The notes: a model not told the origin generated them from the letters alone. Numbered from the stretch's first letter, positions 27,650 to 37,462 are shown. The stretch: DNA of 64,000 nucleotides from [Clostridium] scindens ATCC 35704 (GCF_004295125.1 NZ_CP036170.1:2482501-2546500), one strand, 5' to 3'. Numbers and translations are program-made.

Positions 27650-28004
27650 GATAAAACTTCTTTTGGATGTGGTATCCGATCTCCGTTCCCTGGCAGACAG
27701 CCTGCAGGCGGTGGCAGACGCTGTAGCACAGAACGGGCAGGAACAGCCGGATCAAACCACGGAGGAAAAACTGGCTCAGAAACCGGAAAAGAAAAATGCT
27801 GCAAAGAAAGTGGAGCCGCCTGTGGAGAAGCCAAAGACAAAGCCGCTGACCCTGGAACAGGTGCGGGCGGCCCTGGCGGAGAAGTCCCGTGCCGGCCATA
27901 CATCGGAAGTAAAGGCGCTCCTGATCAAGCATGGTGCGGATAAGCTATCGGACATTGACCCGGCAGAGTACCCGGCGCTCCTTGCGGAAGCGGAGGTACT
28001 GTGA
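27642..28004 (+). CDS. Phage protein with Lys/Pro-rich linker
   Basis: The 120-residue protein has a helical N terminus (LLLDVVSDLRSLADSLQAVADAV), a charged Lys/Glu/Pro linker, and a C-terminal helical module LTLEQVRAALAEKSRAGHTSEVKALLIKHGADKLSDID resembling small DNA-associated domains of phage recombination proteins. It lies directly upstream of the DUF2800 gene, overlapping by one base. A role in replication or recombination is inferred from position. Confidence 0.65.
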   Translation: MSKIKLLLDVVSDLRSLADSLQAVADAVAQNGQEQPDQTTEEKLAQKPEKKNAAKKVEPPVEKPKTKPLTLEQVRAALAEKSRAGHTSEVKALLIKHGADKLSDIDPAEYPALLAEAEVL

Positions 28005-29167
28005 TGGGAAAACAGAAGGTGAATTGTGCCGCAGGCACAAGAAAAGCTGGCCTGGGCCACGCATTGCTTTCCGCTTCCTCCAGCCACCGGTGGCTGAACT
28101 GCCCTCCATCCGCAAGGCTTTGCGAGAAGTATGAGGATACGGGCAGCGAATATGCCCAGGAAGGGACGGACGCCCACAGCCTGTGTGAATACAAGCTAAA
28201 ACAGGCGCTTGGCATGGATGCTGCAGACCCAACGGAGAACCTTTCCTTCTACAACGAAGAAATGGAACAGTGCGCCTTGGACTATGCGGCCTATGTACTG
28301 GAACTGGTGGAGGAAGCAAAGAAAACCTGCAAAGATCCAGTGATGCTGATCGAGCAGCGGCTGGACTTTTCCCGTTTCGTCAAAGACGGCTTCGGAACCG
28401 GCGACTGCGTCATCATTGCAGACGGCACTCTCGATATTGTGGATTATAAGCACGGGAAAGGTGTGGAGGTGTCCGCCGTAGAAAATCCCCAGATGATGCT
28501 GTATGCCCTGGGCGCTCTGGAACTGTTTGACGGTATCTATGATATTGATACCGTCCGCATGACCATCTTTCAGCCACGCCGGGATAACGTGAGTGTCTGC
28601 ATGATGGCAAAAGATGATCTTTTGCAGTGGGCTTATAACGACTTGACCTATAAAGCGAAATTGGCCTATGAGGGCAGCGGGGAGTTTGCCTGCGGGGACT
28701 GGTGCCGGTTCTGCAAGGCAAAGGCGGTCTGCCGGAAGCGGGCGGAGTACAACCTGGAACTGGCGAAATACGATTTTGAGATGCCGGACACATTGGAGGA
28801 TGCGGAGATTGCCGCCATCCTGGACAAGGCGGATGAACTGACTGTCTGGGCTGTGGATGTGAAGGAATACGCGCTCCGGCAGGCACTCAGTGGGACAGAG
28901 TATCCTGGCTATAAAGTGGTGGAGGGACGTTCCAACCGCCGATACATCAGCGAGGATGCAGTGGCCGATGCCGTTTCCCAGGCAGGATATGATCCCTATG
29001 CCAAAAAGGTGCTGGGCCTTACGGAGATGCATAGGCTCTTAGGTAAAAAGAAGTTTGACGAGCTGCTGGGCGGCCTGATCGAAAAGCCCCAGGGTAAACC
29101 CGTCCTTGTGCCATTGTCCGATAAGCGGCAGCCTATGAATACGGCACAGAATGATTTTAAAGATTGA
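28004..29167 (+). CDS. DUF2800 nuclease-like protein (PD-(D/E)XK, Cas4/RecB type)
   Basis: ATG 28004 lies seven bases after CGGAGGT. The 387-residue protein has the family opening (SASSSHRWLNCPPSARLC), a nuclease core with GTGDCVIIADGTLDIVDYKHGKG, and a cysteine cluster CGDWCRFCKAKAVCRKR like the iron-sulfur cluster of Cas4/AddB-type nucleases. DUF2800 genes sit next to DUF2815 and family A polymerase in many Firmicutes phages, as here. It is probably a recombination exonuclease. Confidence 0.85.
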   Translation: MGKQKVNCAAGTRKAGLGHALLSASSSHRWLNCPPSARLCEKYEDTGSEYAQEGTDAHSLCEYKLKQALGMDAADPTENLSFYNEEMEQCALDYAAYVLELVEEAKKTCKDPVMLIEQRLDFSRFVKDGFGTGDCVIIADGTLDIVDYKHGKGVEVSAVENPQMMLYALGALELFDGIYDIDTVRMTIFQPRRDNVSVCMMAKDDLLQWAYNDLTYKAKLAYEGSGEFACGDWCRFCKAKAVCRKRAEYNLELAKYDFEMPDTLEDAEIAAILDKADELTVWAVDVKEYALRQALSGTEYPGYKVVEGRSNRRYISEDAVADAVSQAGYDPYAKKVLGLTEMHRLLGKKKFDELLGGLIEKPQGKPVLVPLSDKRQPMNTAQNDFKD

Positions 29168-29180
29168 GGAGGAAATCAGA

Positions 29181-29744
29181 ATGTCAAATAAAGTCAACAA
29201 CCCGATGAAAGTGATCACCGGTCCGAATACCCGCTGGTCCTATGCCAATGTGTGGGAACCAAAGGCTATCAACGGCGGCACTCCAAAATACAGTGTCAGC
29301 CTGATCATCCCTAAGTCGGATACGGTGACCATCAACAAGATCAAAGCCGCTATTGAAGCTGCCTACAAAGAGGGCGAGGCTAAGCTGAAAGGCAACGGTC
29401 GGAGTGTTCCGGCGCTTTCTGTTTTAAAAACTCCGCTTCGTGACGGGGATGTGGAACGCCCGGATGATGAAGCCTACGCAAACGCCTATTTCGTCAATGC
29501 TAACAGCACCACGGCTCCGGGAATCGTGGATGCAGACCGGCAGCCGATCCTGGAACGCAGCGAAGTTTACAGCGGTGTGTATGGTAGGGCGAGCATCAAC
29601 TTCTATGCCTTCAATTCCAATGGAAATAAAGGGATCGCCTGTGGGCTGAATAACCTACAGAAGATCCGGGATGGAGAACCGTTAGGCGGAAAGTCCCGCC
29701 CGGAGGATGATTTTGCAGAGGAGGATGAGGATTTCCTTTCCTGA
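29181..29744 (+). CDS. DUF2815 single-stranded-DNA-binding-like protein
   Basis: AGGAGG precedes ATG 29181, which starts MSNKVNNPMKVITGPNTRWS. The 187-residue protein ends in an acidic tail (DDFAEEDEDFLS), as do T7 gp2.5-type ssDNA-binding proteins. Its neighbours are the DUF2800 nuclease and the polymerase, supporting a role in protecting or pairing ssDNA during phage replication. Confidence 0.85.
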   Translation: MSNKVNNPMKVITGPNTRWSYANVWEPKAINGGTPKYSVSLIIPKSDTVTINKIKAAIEAAYKEGEAKLKGNGRSVPALSVLKTPLRDGDVERPDDEAYANAYFVNANSTTAPGIVDADRQPILERSEVYSGVYGRASINFYAFNSNGNKGIACGLNNLQKIRDGEPLGGKSRPEDDFAEEDEDFLS

Positions 29745-29820
29745 CAGAACGATAGTCTTACGACAGGGCGGCGGGGATCTTTCCTGCCGCCCATAAGGCA
29801 GTTGAAGGGAGATGATAAAA

Positions 29821-31749
29821 ATGAGGACATTGTCTATCGATATTGAAACGTACTCGGATGTGGATTTGTCCAAGTGCGGTGTATATAAATATGCCTCTTC
29901 CCCTGCTTTTGAAGTCCTGCTGTTTGGTTATGCCGCAGACGGCGGGGATGTGCATGTGGTCGATCTTGCCTGTGGGGAACAGATCCCGGAAGAGGCAATT
30001 TCTGCATTGTCTGATACCTCTGTGACCAAGTGGACGTTTAACGCCATGCTTGAGCGGGTGTGCCTGTCAAACTTCCTGGGGGAATGGCTGGAGCCGGAAG
30101 GCTGGTACTGTACGATGGTGTGGTCTGCCACACTGGGGCTTCCCCTCTCTCTGGAAAGTGCTGGAGCGGCTCTGGGGTTGGAGAAACAGAAGCTGACGGA
30201 GGGCAAGGATCTGATCCGTTACTTTTGCGTCCCCTGCAGACCGACCAAAGCAAACGGCGGTAGGACACGGAACCGGCCGGAGCATGCCCCAGAGAAATGG
30301 GAACGGTTCAAGGCATATAACCTCCGGGATGTGGAGACGGAGATGCAAATACAAAAACGGCTCTCCAACTTTCCGGTGCCGGATGCCATCTGGGAAGAAT
30401 ACCATCTCGACCAGGAGATCAATGACCGGGGCATTGGAGTGGATATGGAACTGGTCCGTCAGGCCATTGCAATAGATACCCGTTCCCGTGAGCGGCTGAC
30501 CGCCGCTATGCGGGAGCTGACGGAACTGGAAAACCCGAATTCCGCACAGCAGATGAAACAGTGGCTGGCAGACCACGGGCTGGAAACGGACACCCTGGGA
30601 AAGAAAGCGGTGGCGGAGCTGGTTAAGACGGCCCCGGAGCCGCTGCGGGAGGTCCTATCACTCCGGCAGCAGCTCGCCAAGAGCAGCGTAAAGAAATACA
30701 CGGCGATGGAGAACGCAGTCTGCGCAGACAGCCGGGCCCATGGAATGTTTCAGTTTTACGGAGCCAATCGGACAGGCCGGTTCTCCGGCCGTCTCATCCA
30801 GCTTCAAAACCTGCCACAGAATCATATGGGCGATTTGGCTGAAGCGAGAGCTTTGGTGCGAAGCGGTAACTATGAAGCGCTTTCTGTGCTTTATGAAGAC
30901 ATCCCGGATACCCTCTCCCAGCTTATCCGCACGGCATATGTGCCGCAGGATGGCAGGAAGTTCATTGTAGCAGACTTCTCCGCTATTGAGGCCAGGGTGA
31001 TCGCCTGGTTTGCCGGGGAGCGGTGGCGGCTCAAAGTTTTTGAGGATGGCGGCGATATTTACTGCGCCTCCGCAAGTCAGATGTTCCATGTGCCGGTAGA
31101 GAAGCATGGCGTCAACGGGCATCTCCGGCAGAAAGGGAAAATTGCTGAGCTGGCCCTGGGCTATGGCGGGTCGGTGGGTGCGTTGAAATCTATGGGTGCG
31201 CTGGAGATGGGGCTTGCCGAGGAGGAATTACAGCCCCTGGTAGATGCGTGGCGCGGTTCCAATCCCATGATCACGCAGTTCTGGTGGGATGTAGACCGGG
31301 CAGTAAAGGACTGTATCAGACAGAGAATCCCCACGGAGACACACGGGCTCCGCTTTGATTACCGGAGCGCCATGCTCTTTATCAACCTTCCTTCCGGCCG
31401 GCGGCTCGCCTATGTGAAACCAAGGATCGGCGAGAACCAGTTTGGTGGGGAGTCGGTGACTTACATGGGCGTGAGCGGTACGAAGAAATGGGAACGCCTG
31501 GAGAGCTACGGCCCCAAGTTTGTAGAGAACATCGTCCAGGGTACCGCCCGCGATATTCTCTGCTATGCCATGCAGACCTTAAAAAACTGCTCCATTGTCG
31601 CCCATGTGCATGACGAGATTATCATTGAGGCCGACCGGCGGATGTCGGTTGCGGCGGTGTGCGAACAGATGGGAAGGACGCCGCCCTGGGCGAAAGGGCT
31701 GAAGCTCCGAGCAGACGGATACGAATGCGAGTTTTATCAGAAGGATTAG
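29821..31749 (+). CDS. Phage family A DNA polymerase with 3'-5' exonuclease domain
   Basis: ATG 29821 is chosen because GAAGGGA lies about ten bases upstream; ATG 29812 would abut the RBS. The 642-residue enzyme opens with an exonuclease motif SIDIETYSD (D7, E9). The polymerase motif A is DFSAIEARVIAW (D385) and motif C is HVHDEIIIE (H597, D598). It is shorter than bacterial Pol I and lacks the 5' nuclease, as is usual in phages. It is the replicative polymerase of the early module. Confidence 0.95.
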   Translation: MRTLSIDIETYSDVDLSKCGVYKYASSPAFEVLLFGYAADGGDVHVVDLACGEQIPEEAISALSDTSVTKWTFNAMLERVCLSNFLGEWLEPEGWYCTMVWSATLGLPLSLESAGAALGLEKQKLTEGKDLIRYFCVPCRPTKANGGRTRNRPEHAPEKWERFKAYNLRDVETEMQIQKRLSNFPVPDAIWEEYHLDQEINDRGIGVDMELVRQAIAIDTRSRERLTAAMRELTELENPNSAQQMKQWLADHGLETDTLGKKAVAELVKTAPEPLREVLSLRQQLAKSSVKKYTAMENAVCADSRAHGMFQFYGANRTGRFSGRLIQLQNLPQNHMGDLAEARALVRSGNYEALSVLYEDIPDTLSQLIRTAYVPQDGRKFIVADFSAIEARVIAWFAGERWRLKVFEDGGDIYCASASQMFHVPVEKHGVNGHLRQKGKIAELALGYGGSVGALKSMGALEMGLAEEELQPLVDAWRGSNPMITQFWWDVDRAVKDCIRQRIPTETHGLRFDYRSAMLFINLPSGRRLAYVKPRIGENQFGGESVTYMGVSGTKKWERLESYGPKFVENIVQGTARDILCYAMQTLKNCSIVAHVHDEIIIEADRRMSVAAVCEQMGRTPPWAKGLKLRADGYECEFYQKD

Positions 31750-31764
31750 AAGGAGGTGTAGCCT

Positions 31765-32199
31765 ATGGGTATTAACAAATATAACAGCGAGGGTTATTAC
31801 GATCCAACCACATACGAGGCTCTTTCCAATATTGAGAAAGAGGAAAAAGCAGCAAGGCGTGTATACCGGCCGCTGGTCTATATATGCTCTCCCTACGCTG
31901 GTGATGTAGAACGGAATGTGAACATGGCAAGGCTATACAGCCGCTTTGCGGTACGGAATACCTGTATCCCGCTGGCTCCTCATTTGCTTTTTCCACAGTT
32001 TATGGATGACGGCATCCCGGCAGAGCGGGAACTTGTTCTTTTCATGGGAATGGTGCTGCTCACGAAATGCGAACAGGTGTGGGTGTTCGGCAGCGTCATA
32101 TCATCGGGAATGCGGGCAGAGATTGAGAAAGCGGAAAAGAAAAACATACCAGTGCGGTATTTTACGGAGGAATTGGAGGAGACGCCATGCGTGAATTAG
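31765..32199 (+). CDS. DUF4406-like protein (nucleoside 2-deoxyribosyltransferase fold)
   Basis: The 144-residue protein has YICSPYAGDVERNVNMARLYSRFAV, then CIPLAPHLLFPQF and CEQVWVFGSVISSGM, the pattern of DUF4406 and nucleoside deoxyribosyltransferase-like folds. It lies between polymerase and primase and overlaps the latter by 13 bases. A nucleotide-metabolism role is likely but the reaction is not known. Confidence 0.75.
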   Translation: MGINKYNSEGYYDPTTYEALSNIEKEEKAARRVYRPLVYICSPYAGDVERNVNMARLYSRFAVRNTCIPLAPHLLFPQFMDDGIPAERELVLFMGMVLLTKCEQVWVFGSVISSGMRAEIEKAEKKNIPVRYFTEELEETPCVN

Positions 32200-34520
32200 A
32201 CATTGCATACGGGAACAGCCGCAGCGCAAAGCAGTGGACCAATAAGAAAACCAGCTTTACCACCTTGACAGAGCGTTTGAAGGTGACGGTCCGCACAACG
32301 GAATCTGTGGAAGAATATGCCCGCTTCCCAAAATCAAAGAAGGATGCTGCAAAGGATCATGGCGGTTTTGTTGCGGGTGTGCTGAAAGGCGGAAGGAGAA
32401 AAGTTGACACGGTGGTATCCCGCTCCATGGTAGCACTGGACGGCGACCGCATCGAGCCGGAATTTCTGGAAGATTATGAAAAGAAGGTATCCTATGCCTC
32501 GGCCCTCTACAGCACCCACAGCCATACGCCGGATACGCCGAGGGTGCGTCTGGTCTTCCCGCTGGCAAGAGATGTGACCCCGGAAGAGTATGTGGCGGTG
32601 GCGAGGTATCTGGCGCAGTCACTGGGTATGGACTATTTTGATGAATGCTCCTACCAGCCGAATCAGCTCATGTACTGGCCGAGTACACCGGCCAATGGGG
32701 AATTTGTCTACAAGGAGACGGATGGGGCGTGGCTTGACCCGGATGAAATCCTGTCAGCTCACCCGGAATGGCGGGACCCTACAAGGCTGCCCACTTCTTC
32801 CAGAGAGAGCCGGGCGAATTCCATCAGCATACAGAAGGTGCAGGACCCACTGGAAAAAGAAGGCGTGGTTGGGCTGTTCAACCGGGTGTTCTTCCCTATC
32901 AATCTTGCCATCGACACCTTCCTGCGGGATGTGTATGAGCCTACGGATAAGGGAGACCGTTATCATCTGATCGAGTCCAGCAGCATGGCCGGTGTGGAAG
33001 TTAAGGAAGGTGGGAAATTTGCTTACAGTCACCATGCGAAAGATCCCGCCTATTTGAAATTGTGCAATGCCTTTGATCTTGTCCGTATCCATAAGTTTGG
33101 CGATGTGGATGAAAAAGAGTCCTTCCGGCAGATGTGTGATTTCGCTCTCTCGGTGGACAGCGTGAAGCTGGAAGCGCTGGAGGAGCGGCACCGGCAGGCC
33201 GGTGATGAATTCGCAGAGGAGGATGACTGGAGAAAGGGGCTGGAACTTGACCGAAAAGGGAACATCAAAGATACGCTGGACAATATCGTCCTGATCATCC
33301 GCAATGATGAAGGGCTGAAAAGTATTGCTTTTAATTGCCACCGGGACGGCATCGATGCGCGGGAGGGGCTGCCATGGGAGCAGATCAAGGGCGGCTGGAG
33401 TGATTCTGATGCTGCATCTCTCAAGGTGTATCTCTCCAAAAACTATGGAATTTACTCTCCGACCAAGACAAAGGACGCCGTGGTGGCGGTAGCGGCAGAA
33501 CGGGCCTACCATCCTATCCGGGAGTATCTGGAGAGTCTTCCGGAATGGGATAGTATTCCCCGCGTGGATACACTGCTGGTGGATTATTTTGGAGCTGCGG
33601 ACAACAGCTATACAAGAGCGGTCAGCCGGAAATCACTGGTGGCGGCTATCGCAAGAGTCTACCAGCCGGGGACGAAGTTTGACAGCGTCCCGATCTTAAA
33701 CGGCCCACAGGGGATCGGAAAATCTACTTTTTATGCGAAACTGGCCGGGGAATGGTTCTCCGACAGTCTGACACTGACGGATATGAAGGACAAATCCGGC
33801 CCAGAGAAACTGCAGGGGTACTGGATTCTGGAGCTGGGTGAACTGGCAGGCATGAGAAAAGCCGACATTGAAACCGATAAATCCTTTATCAGCCGGGTGG
33901 ATGATAAATACCGTGCTTCTTATGGTGTCAACGTGGAAAGCCATCCAAGGCAGTGCATCATTGTCGGGACCACGAATGCGGAGACGGGCTTCCTGCGGGA
34001 CATCACGGGCAATCGCCGCTTCTGGCCGGTGCGTGTGTTTGGCCATTCCCAAAAGAAACCTTGGCAGCTTACCTATGAAGATGTAGCCCAGATCTGGGCG
34101 GAGTCGCTTGTGCTTTACCAGAAGGGGGAAAAGCTCTATCTGGAAGGTGCGGACGCAGAGATCGCCGTAGCGGAACAGGCGGACGCTCTGGAAATGGATG
34201 AACGGGAAGGTCTGGTGCGGGAATACCTGGACACCCTGCTCCCGGAAAAATGGACGGAGATGTCGCTCTATGAAAGGCGGAGCTATCTCAGTGATTCGGA
34301 CTTTGGTGTTAGTAAAAAAGACGGTACGGCGCAGCGGTCATACGTCTGCAACATGGAGATCTGGTGCGAGTGCTTTGGTAAGGAAGCGTCTGCCATGAAA
34401 CCAGCGGATTCCTATGCCATTGCTGCCATCATGCGGAAAATCGAGGGATGGGATAAGGCAGAACGGACAACATATCCCATCTACGGACGACAGCGGGGGT
34501 ACAAGCGGAACCTGTCCTGA
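32187..34520 (+). CDS. Phage primase/helicase, VapE (virulence-associated E) family
   Basis: The 777-residue protein has an N-terminal primase-like region (SRSMVALDGDRIEPEF, then YSTHSHTPDTPRVRLVFPL, residues about 60-200). The VapE SF3-like ATPase carries Walker A GPQGIGKST (K512) and the family stretch ELGELAGMRKADIETDKSFIS, then VGTTNAETGFLRDITGNRRFWPV. It would prime and unwind at the phage origin together with the polymerase. Confidence 0.9.
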   Translation: MRELDIAYGNSRSAKQWTNKKTSFTTLTERLKVTVRTTESVEEYARFPKSKKDAAKDHGGFVAGVLKGGRRKVDTVVSRSMVALDGDRIEPEFLEDYEKKVSYASALYSTHSHTPDTPRVRLVFPLARDVTPEEYVAVARYLAQSLGMDYFDECSYQPNQLMYWPSTPANGEFVYKETDGAWLDPDEILSAHPEWRDPTRLPTSSRESRANSISIQKVQDPLEKEGVVGLFNRVFFPINLAIDTFLRDVYEPTDKGDRYHLIESSSMAGVEVKEGGKFAYSHHAKDPAYLKLCNAFDLVRIHKFGDVDEKESFRQMCDFALSVDSVKLEALEERHRQAGDEFAEEDDWRKGLELDRKGNIKDTLDNIVLIIRNDEGLKSIAFNCHRDGIDAREGLPWEQIKGGWSDSDAASLKVYLSKNYGIYSPTKTKDAVVAVAAERAYHPIREYLESLPEWDSIPRVDTLLVDYFGAADNSYTRAVSRKSLVAAIARVYQPGTKFDSVPILNGPQGIGKSTFYAKLAGEWFSDSLTLTDMKDKSGPEKLQGYWILELGELAGMRKADIETDKSFISRVDDKYRASYGVNVESHPRQCIIVGTTNAETGFLRDITGNRRFWPVRVFGHSQKKPWQLTYEDVAQIWAESLVLYQKGEKLYLEGADAEIAVAEQADALEMDEREGLVREYLDTLLPEKWTEMSLYERRSYLSDSDFGVSKKDGTAQRSYVCNMEIWCECFGKEASAMKPADSYAIAAIMRKIEGWDKAERTTYPIYGRQRGYKRNLS

Positions 34521-34683
34521 CACGCCATACGGACAGGCGGTAGCCGTCCAAATAAGTGTCCTGCCGCCCGTCCTGTAAAGAAGCGGCGGTATATCAAAGG
34601 GAAACAGCAATTCTCGGACAAGAGGACAAGACAAAACCTATAAAAGAAGAAGAAAAGAAAATATAGGAATGGGCGTATGTATA

Positions 34684-34703
34684 TGCGTATATACGCGCGT
34701 ATA
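34684..34703. repeat. Overlapping palindromes in the replication module
   Basis: GCGTATATACGC (34685-34696) and TATACGCGCGTATA (34690-34703) are perfect overlapping palindromes of 12 and 14 bp, preceded by related GCGTAT words from 34673. They lie in the 231-base gap between primase and VRR-NUC genes, next to a purine-rich tract (34630-34665). An origin or operator role is possible; nothing else in the gap looks coding. Confidence 0.45.
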
Positions 34704-34751
34704 GAAAAAAACAGGTTGTTGTCCATCCTTTTGTCCAGAAAGGAATACGGA

Positions 34752-35039
34752 ATGCGTGAGAAACAGATTGAGCAGAAGCTGGTGCGGGAGGTAAGGAAAC
34801 GCGGCGGTATCTGTCCGAAGTTTACCTCTCCGGGCTTTGCCGGGATGCCGGACAGACTGTTGCTCCTGCCTCATGGCAGAATGGCTTTTGCAGAATTGAA
34901 AGCGCCTGGATGCAGGCCAAGGCCACTCCAGGAGGCAAGGCATAAATTATTGGCGCGTCTCGGCTTCCGGGTGTATGTCATTGACAGCCCGGAGCAGATA
35001 GAAAAAATTATGGCAGAGATGGGAGGTGAAGCAAAATGA
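34752..35039 (+). CDS. VRR-NUC domain nuclease
   Basis: ATG 34752 follows AAAGGAA at eight bases; an upstream in-frame ATG 34677 has no RBS. The 95-residue protein is a compact VRR-NUC: MREKQIEQKLVREVRKRGG, then PGFAGMPDRLLLLPHGRMAFAELKAPG, with the catalytic D and E-x-K. Such proteins resolve branched phage DNA. It overlaps the helicase start by four bases. Confidence 0.88.
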   Translation: MREKQIEQKLVREVRKRGGICPKFTSPGFAGMPDRLLLLPHGRMAFAELKAPGCRPRPLQEARHKLLARLGFRVYVIDSPEQIEKIMAEMGGEAK

Positions 35040-36400
35040 AGTACGAACCACATGAGTATCAGAAATATGCCACGGGGTATATTGAAACACACCCCATTGC
35101 GGCGGTGCTTTTGTCGATGGGGCTTGGCAAGACGAGCATTACCCTGACCGCTTTGAACGATCTGCTGTTCGACCGCTTTGAGATTCACAAAGCCATCGTG
35201 ATTGCGCCTCTCCGTGTGGCACGGGATACCTGGCCGGCAGAGATTGAGAAATGGGACCACCTGAGTAACCTGATCTATTCCGTGGCTGTGGGAACAGAGG
35301 CGGAACGGCTGGCGGCGCTGAGACGGCAGGCAGACATTTACATCATCAACCGGGAGAACGTGCAGTGGCTGGTAGAGACAAGCGGCATCCCCTTTGATTA
35401 CGACATGGTGGTGGTCGATGAGTTATCTTCTTTCAAGAATCACCAGTCCAAGCGGTTCCGTGCCATGATGAAGGTACGGCCGAAGGTGGGACGGATCGTG
35501 GGACTGACCGGGACGCCCAGCAGCAACGGGCTGATGGACCTGTGGGCTGAGTTCAAGTTGCTGGATATGGGACAGCGGCTGGGGAGGTCCATCGGCCAGT
35601 ACCGCACTCGGTTTTTCCTGCCGGACAAACGCAATGGGCAGGTGGTGTTTTCCTACAAGCCCCTTCCAGGGGCGGAGGAACAGATCTACTGGCTGATCTC
35701 TGACATCACGATTTCCATGAAATCCACAGATTACCTGCAGATGCCACAGTTCGTTTCCTCTGGCTATGAGGTGTATCTCTCTGAGGAGGAAGTGCAACGG
35801 TATGTTTCCTTCAAGCGGGATCTGCTGCTGCAGCTCCCAGACGGGGAAATCACCGCCGCCAATGCTGCGGCCCTTTCCGGGAAACTCTCCCAGATGGCGA
35901 ACGGCGCGGTGTACACGGATGACGGAGAGACCATCGCCATCCATGACCGGAAGCTGGATGCCCTGGAGGATATCATCGAAAGCATGGGAGGAAAGCCGCT
36001 CCTGGTGGCTTACTGGTTCCGGCACGATCTGGAACGGATCGCGGGGCGGCTCCATAAGCTGAAGATCCCGTTTTCCAGGCTGGATTCTTCAGAAAGTATC
36101 CACAGATGGAACGCCGGGGAACTTCCGGTGGCCTTGATCCACCCGGCATCGGCGGGACACGGGCTGAACCTTCAAAGCGGAGGCTCCACCCTTGTGTGGT
36201 TTGGACTGACCTGGTCCCTGGAACTTTACCAGCAGACTAACGCCCGCCTCTGGCGGCAGGGGCAGCAGTCCGATACCGTGGTGGTCCAGCATATCATCAC
36301 GAAAGGCACGATTGACGAGCGGATCATGAAAGCCCTGTCGGAAAAGGACACCACACAGGCTGCGTTGATCGAAGCTGTAAAAGCGGATTTGAAAATCTGA
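35036..36400 (+). CDS. SNF2-like DEAD/DEAH-box helicase
   Basis: The 454-residue SF2 protein has Walker A SMGLGKTSIT (K32), motif II VVDELSSFKNH, LTGTPSSNGLMDLW, and the C-terminal motifs SAGHGLNLQSGGSTLVWFG and QTNARLWRQGQ. It is a common companion of VRR-NUC in Firmicutes phages. It probably remodels DNA during replication or recombination. Confidence 0.92.
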   Translation: MKYEPHEYQKYATGYIETHPIAAVLLSMGLGKTSITLTALNDLLFDRFEIHKAIVIAPLRVARDTWPAEIEKWDHLSNLIYSVAVGTEAERLAALRRQADIYIINRENVQWLVETSGIPFDYDMVVVDELSSFKNHQSKRFRAMMKVRPKVGRIVGLTGTPSSNGLMDLWAEFKLLDMGQRLGRSIGQYRTRFFLPDKRNGQVVFSYKPLPGAEEQIYWLISDITISMKSTDYLQMPQFVSSGYEVYLSEEEVQRYVSFKRDLLLQLPDGEITAANAAALSGKLSQMANGAVYTDDGETIAIHDRKLDALEDIIESMGGKPLLVAYWFRHDLERIAGRLHKLKIPFSRLDSSESIHRWNAGELPVALIHPASAGHGLNLQSGGSTLVWFGLTWSLELYQQTNARLWRQGQQSDTVVVQHIITKGTIDERIMKALSEKDTTQAALIEAVKADLKI

Positions 36401-36485
36401 GCCAAGCCATGAAAACAAGAGCCAATCAAAGACAATCTGTGAAAATCCGGGGGAAATAAAAAATCTTTGATTGGAGGTGCCGGGT

Positions 36486-36947
36486 ATGAGCATTATCTGG
36501 AAGTATCTTGATAAACGGTCGGCTGCTGTGGACGCATTGAAGGATTACGGCAGCATGAAATTTATTATCGGCCACACGGATGACGAAATCAAAAACGCCT
36601 ATGAGAAAATGGAAGGCATCAGCAGCCCGCAGCTTGACGGGATGCCTCACAGCCATAATCCGCAGGCTTCAGAGGAGAGGATCGTCAAGGGCATTGAGGA
36701 GATTGATGTTTTGAGGGAGCGATACCGGCAGGCAGTAGAATACATGGCGTGGTTCGTTCCAGCCTGGGAAGAACTGACGGAGGATGAGCGGTATGTGCTG
36801 GAAGCGTTCTATGGTGAGGACAACCAGTACGGAAGTAATGCCGCTGACGATGTGGCAGACTATTTCCAGATTGAACGGGCTTCCGCATACCGCAGGAAGA
36901 ACCGGGCGCTGGAGCGTCTGACCATCCTCCTGTTTGGAAAAACTTGA
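36486..36947 (+). CDS. ArpU-like phage late-transcription regulator
   Basis: ATG 36486 follows GGAGGTG. The 153-residue protein is helical and ends in an HTH-like segment (LTEDERYVLEAFYGEDNQ, then ADYFQIERASAYRRKNRALERL), resembling sigma region 4 and the ArpU/DUF1492 proteins that sit just before phage packaging genes and promote late transcription. The identification rests on position and this C-terminal pattern. Confidence 0.65.
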   Translation: MSIIWKYLDKRSAAVDALKDYGSMKFIIGHTDDEIKNAYEKMEGISSPQLDGMPHSHNPQASEERIVKGIEEIDVLRERYRQAVEYMAWFVPAWEELTEDERYVLEAFYGEDNQYGSNAADDVADYFQIERASAYRRKNRALERLTILLFGKT

Positions 36948-37076
36948 TGTCCACTTTGTGAGATGAATTTTCCATTTGGACATGGTACGATAGTAACATC
37001 GAAAACTGCATAAAGACATCCAGCCTCATGGGAGAAATCCTGTGGGGCTTTCTTTATGCCTGGAGGAGGTGAGCCG

Positions 37077-37451
37077 ATGCCAAGGAAACCAAAGCGGCCG
37101 TGTTCCTACCCCGGCTGTCCCAAGCTGACGGATGGCAGGTTCTGTGAGGAACATCAAAAGCTGGAGAACCAGCGTTACGAAAAGTACGGCCGGGACCCAG
37201 CAGCCAAGCGCAGGTACGGACGAGCATGGAAACGCATCCGTGACCGGTACATGAATGCACACCCGCTTTGTGAGCAGTGCCAACGGGACGGCAGGCTCGT
37301 CAAGGCGGAGCAGGTGCATCACATCAAGCCTCTGGCAGAGGGTGGGACACATGAGGAAAATAATCTGCTTTCCCTGTGCAAAGAGTGCCATGCCAGAATT
37401 CATGCAAAACGGGGTGAACGATGGAATAAAAAAAGGACCACTAAAAAGTGA
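37077..37451 (+). CDS. HNH endonuclease
   Basis: ATG 37077 follows GGAGGAGGTGAG. The 124-residue protein carries two zinc-binding Cys pairs (CSYPGC and CEQCQ / CKECH) and the HNH core VHHIKPLAEGGTHEENNLLSLCKECH. HNH proteins beside terminase genes assist packaging-linked cleavage in HK97-type phages. Its 3' end overlaps a terminator that acts on the opposite strand. Confidence 0.92.
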   Translation: MPRKPKRPCSYPGCPKLTDGRFCEEHQKLENQRYEKYGRDPAAKRRYGRAWKRIRDRYMNAHPLCEQCQRDGRLVKAEQVHHIKPLAEGGTHEENNLLSLCKECHARIHAKRGERWNKKRTTKK

Positions 37452-37455
37452 TCCA
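37427..37455 (-). terminator. Minus-strand rho-independent terminator
   Basis: On the minus strand GGATCACT-TTTT-AGTGGTCC forms an 8-bp stem with one G-T pair, followed by seven T. It lies immediately after the tRNA-like element on that strand and within the last codons of the HNH gene on the other. Confidence 0.75.
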
Positions 37456-37462
37456 GGATAGA

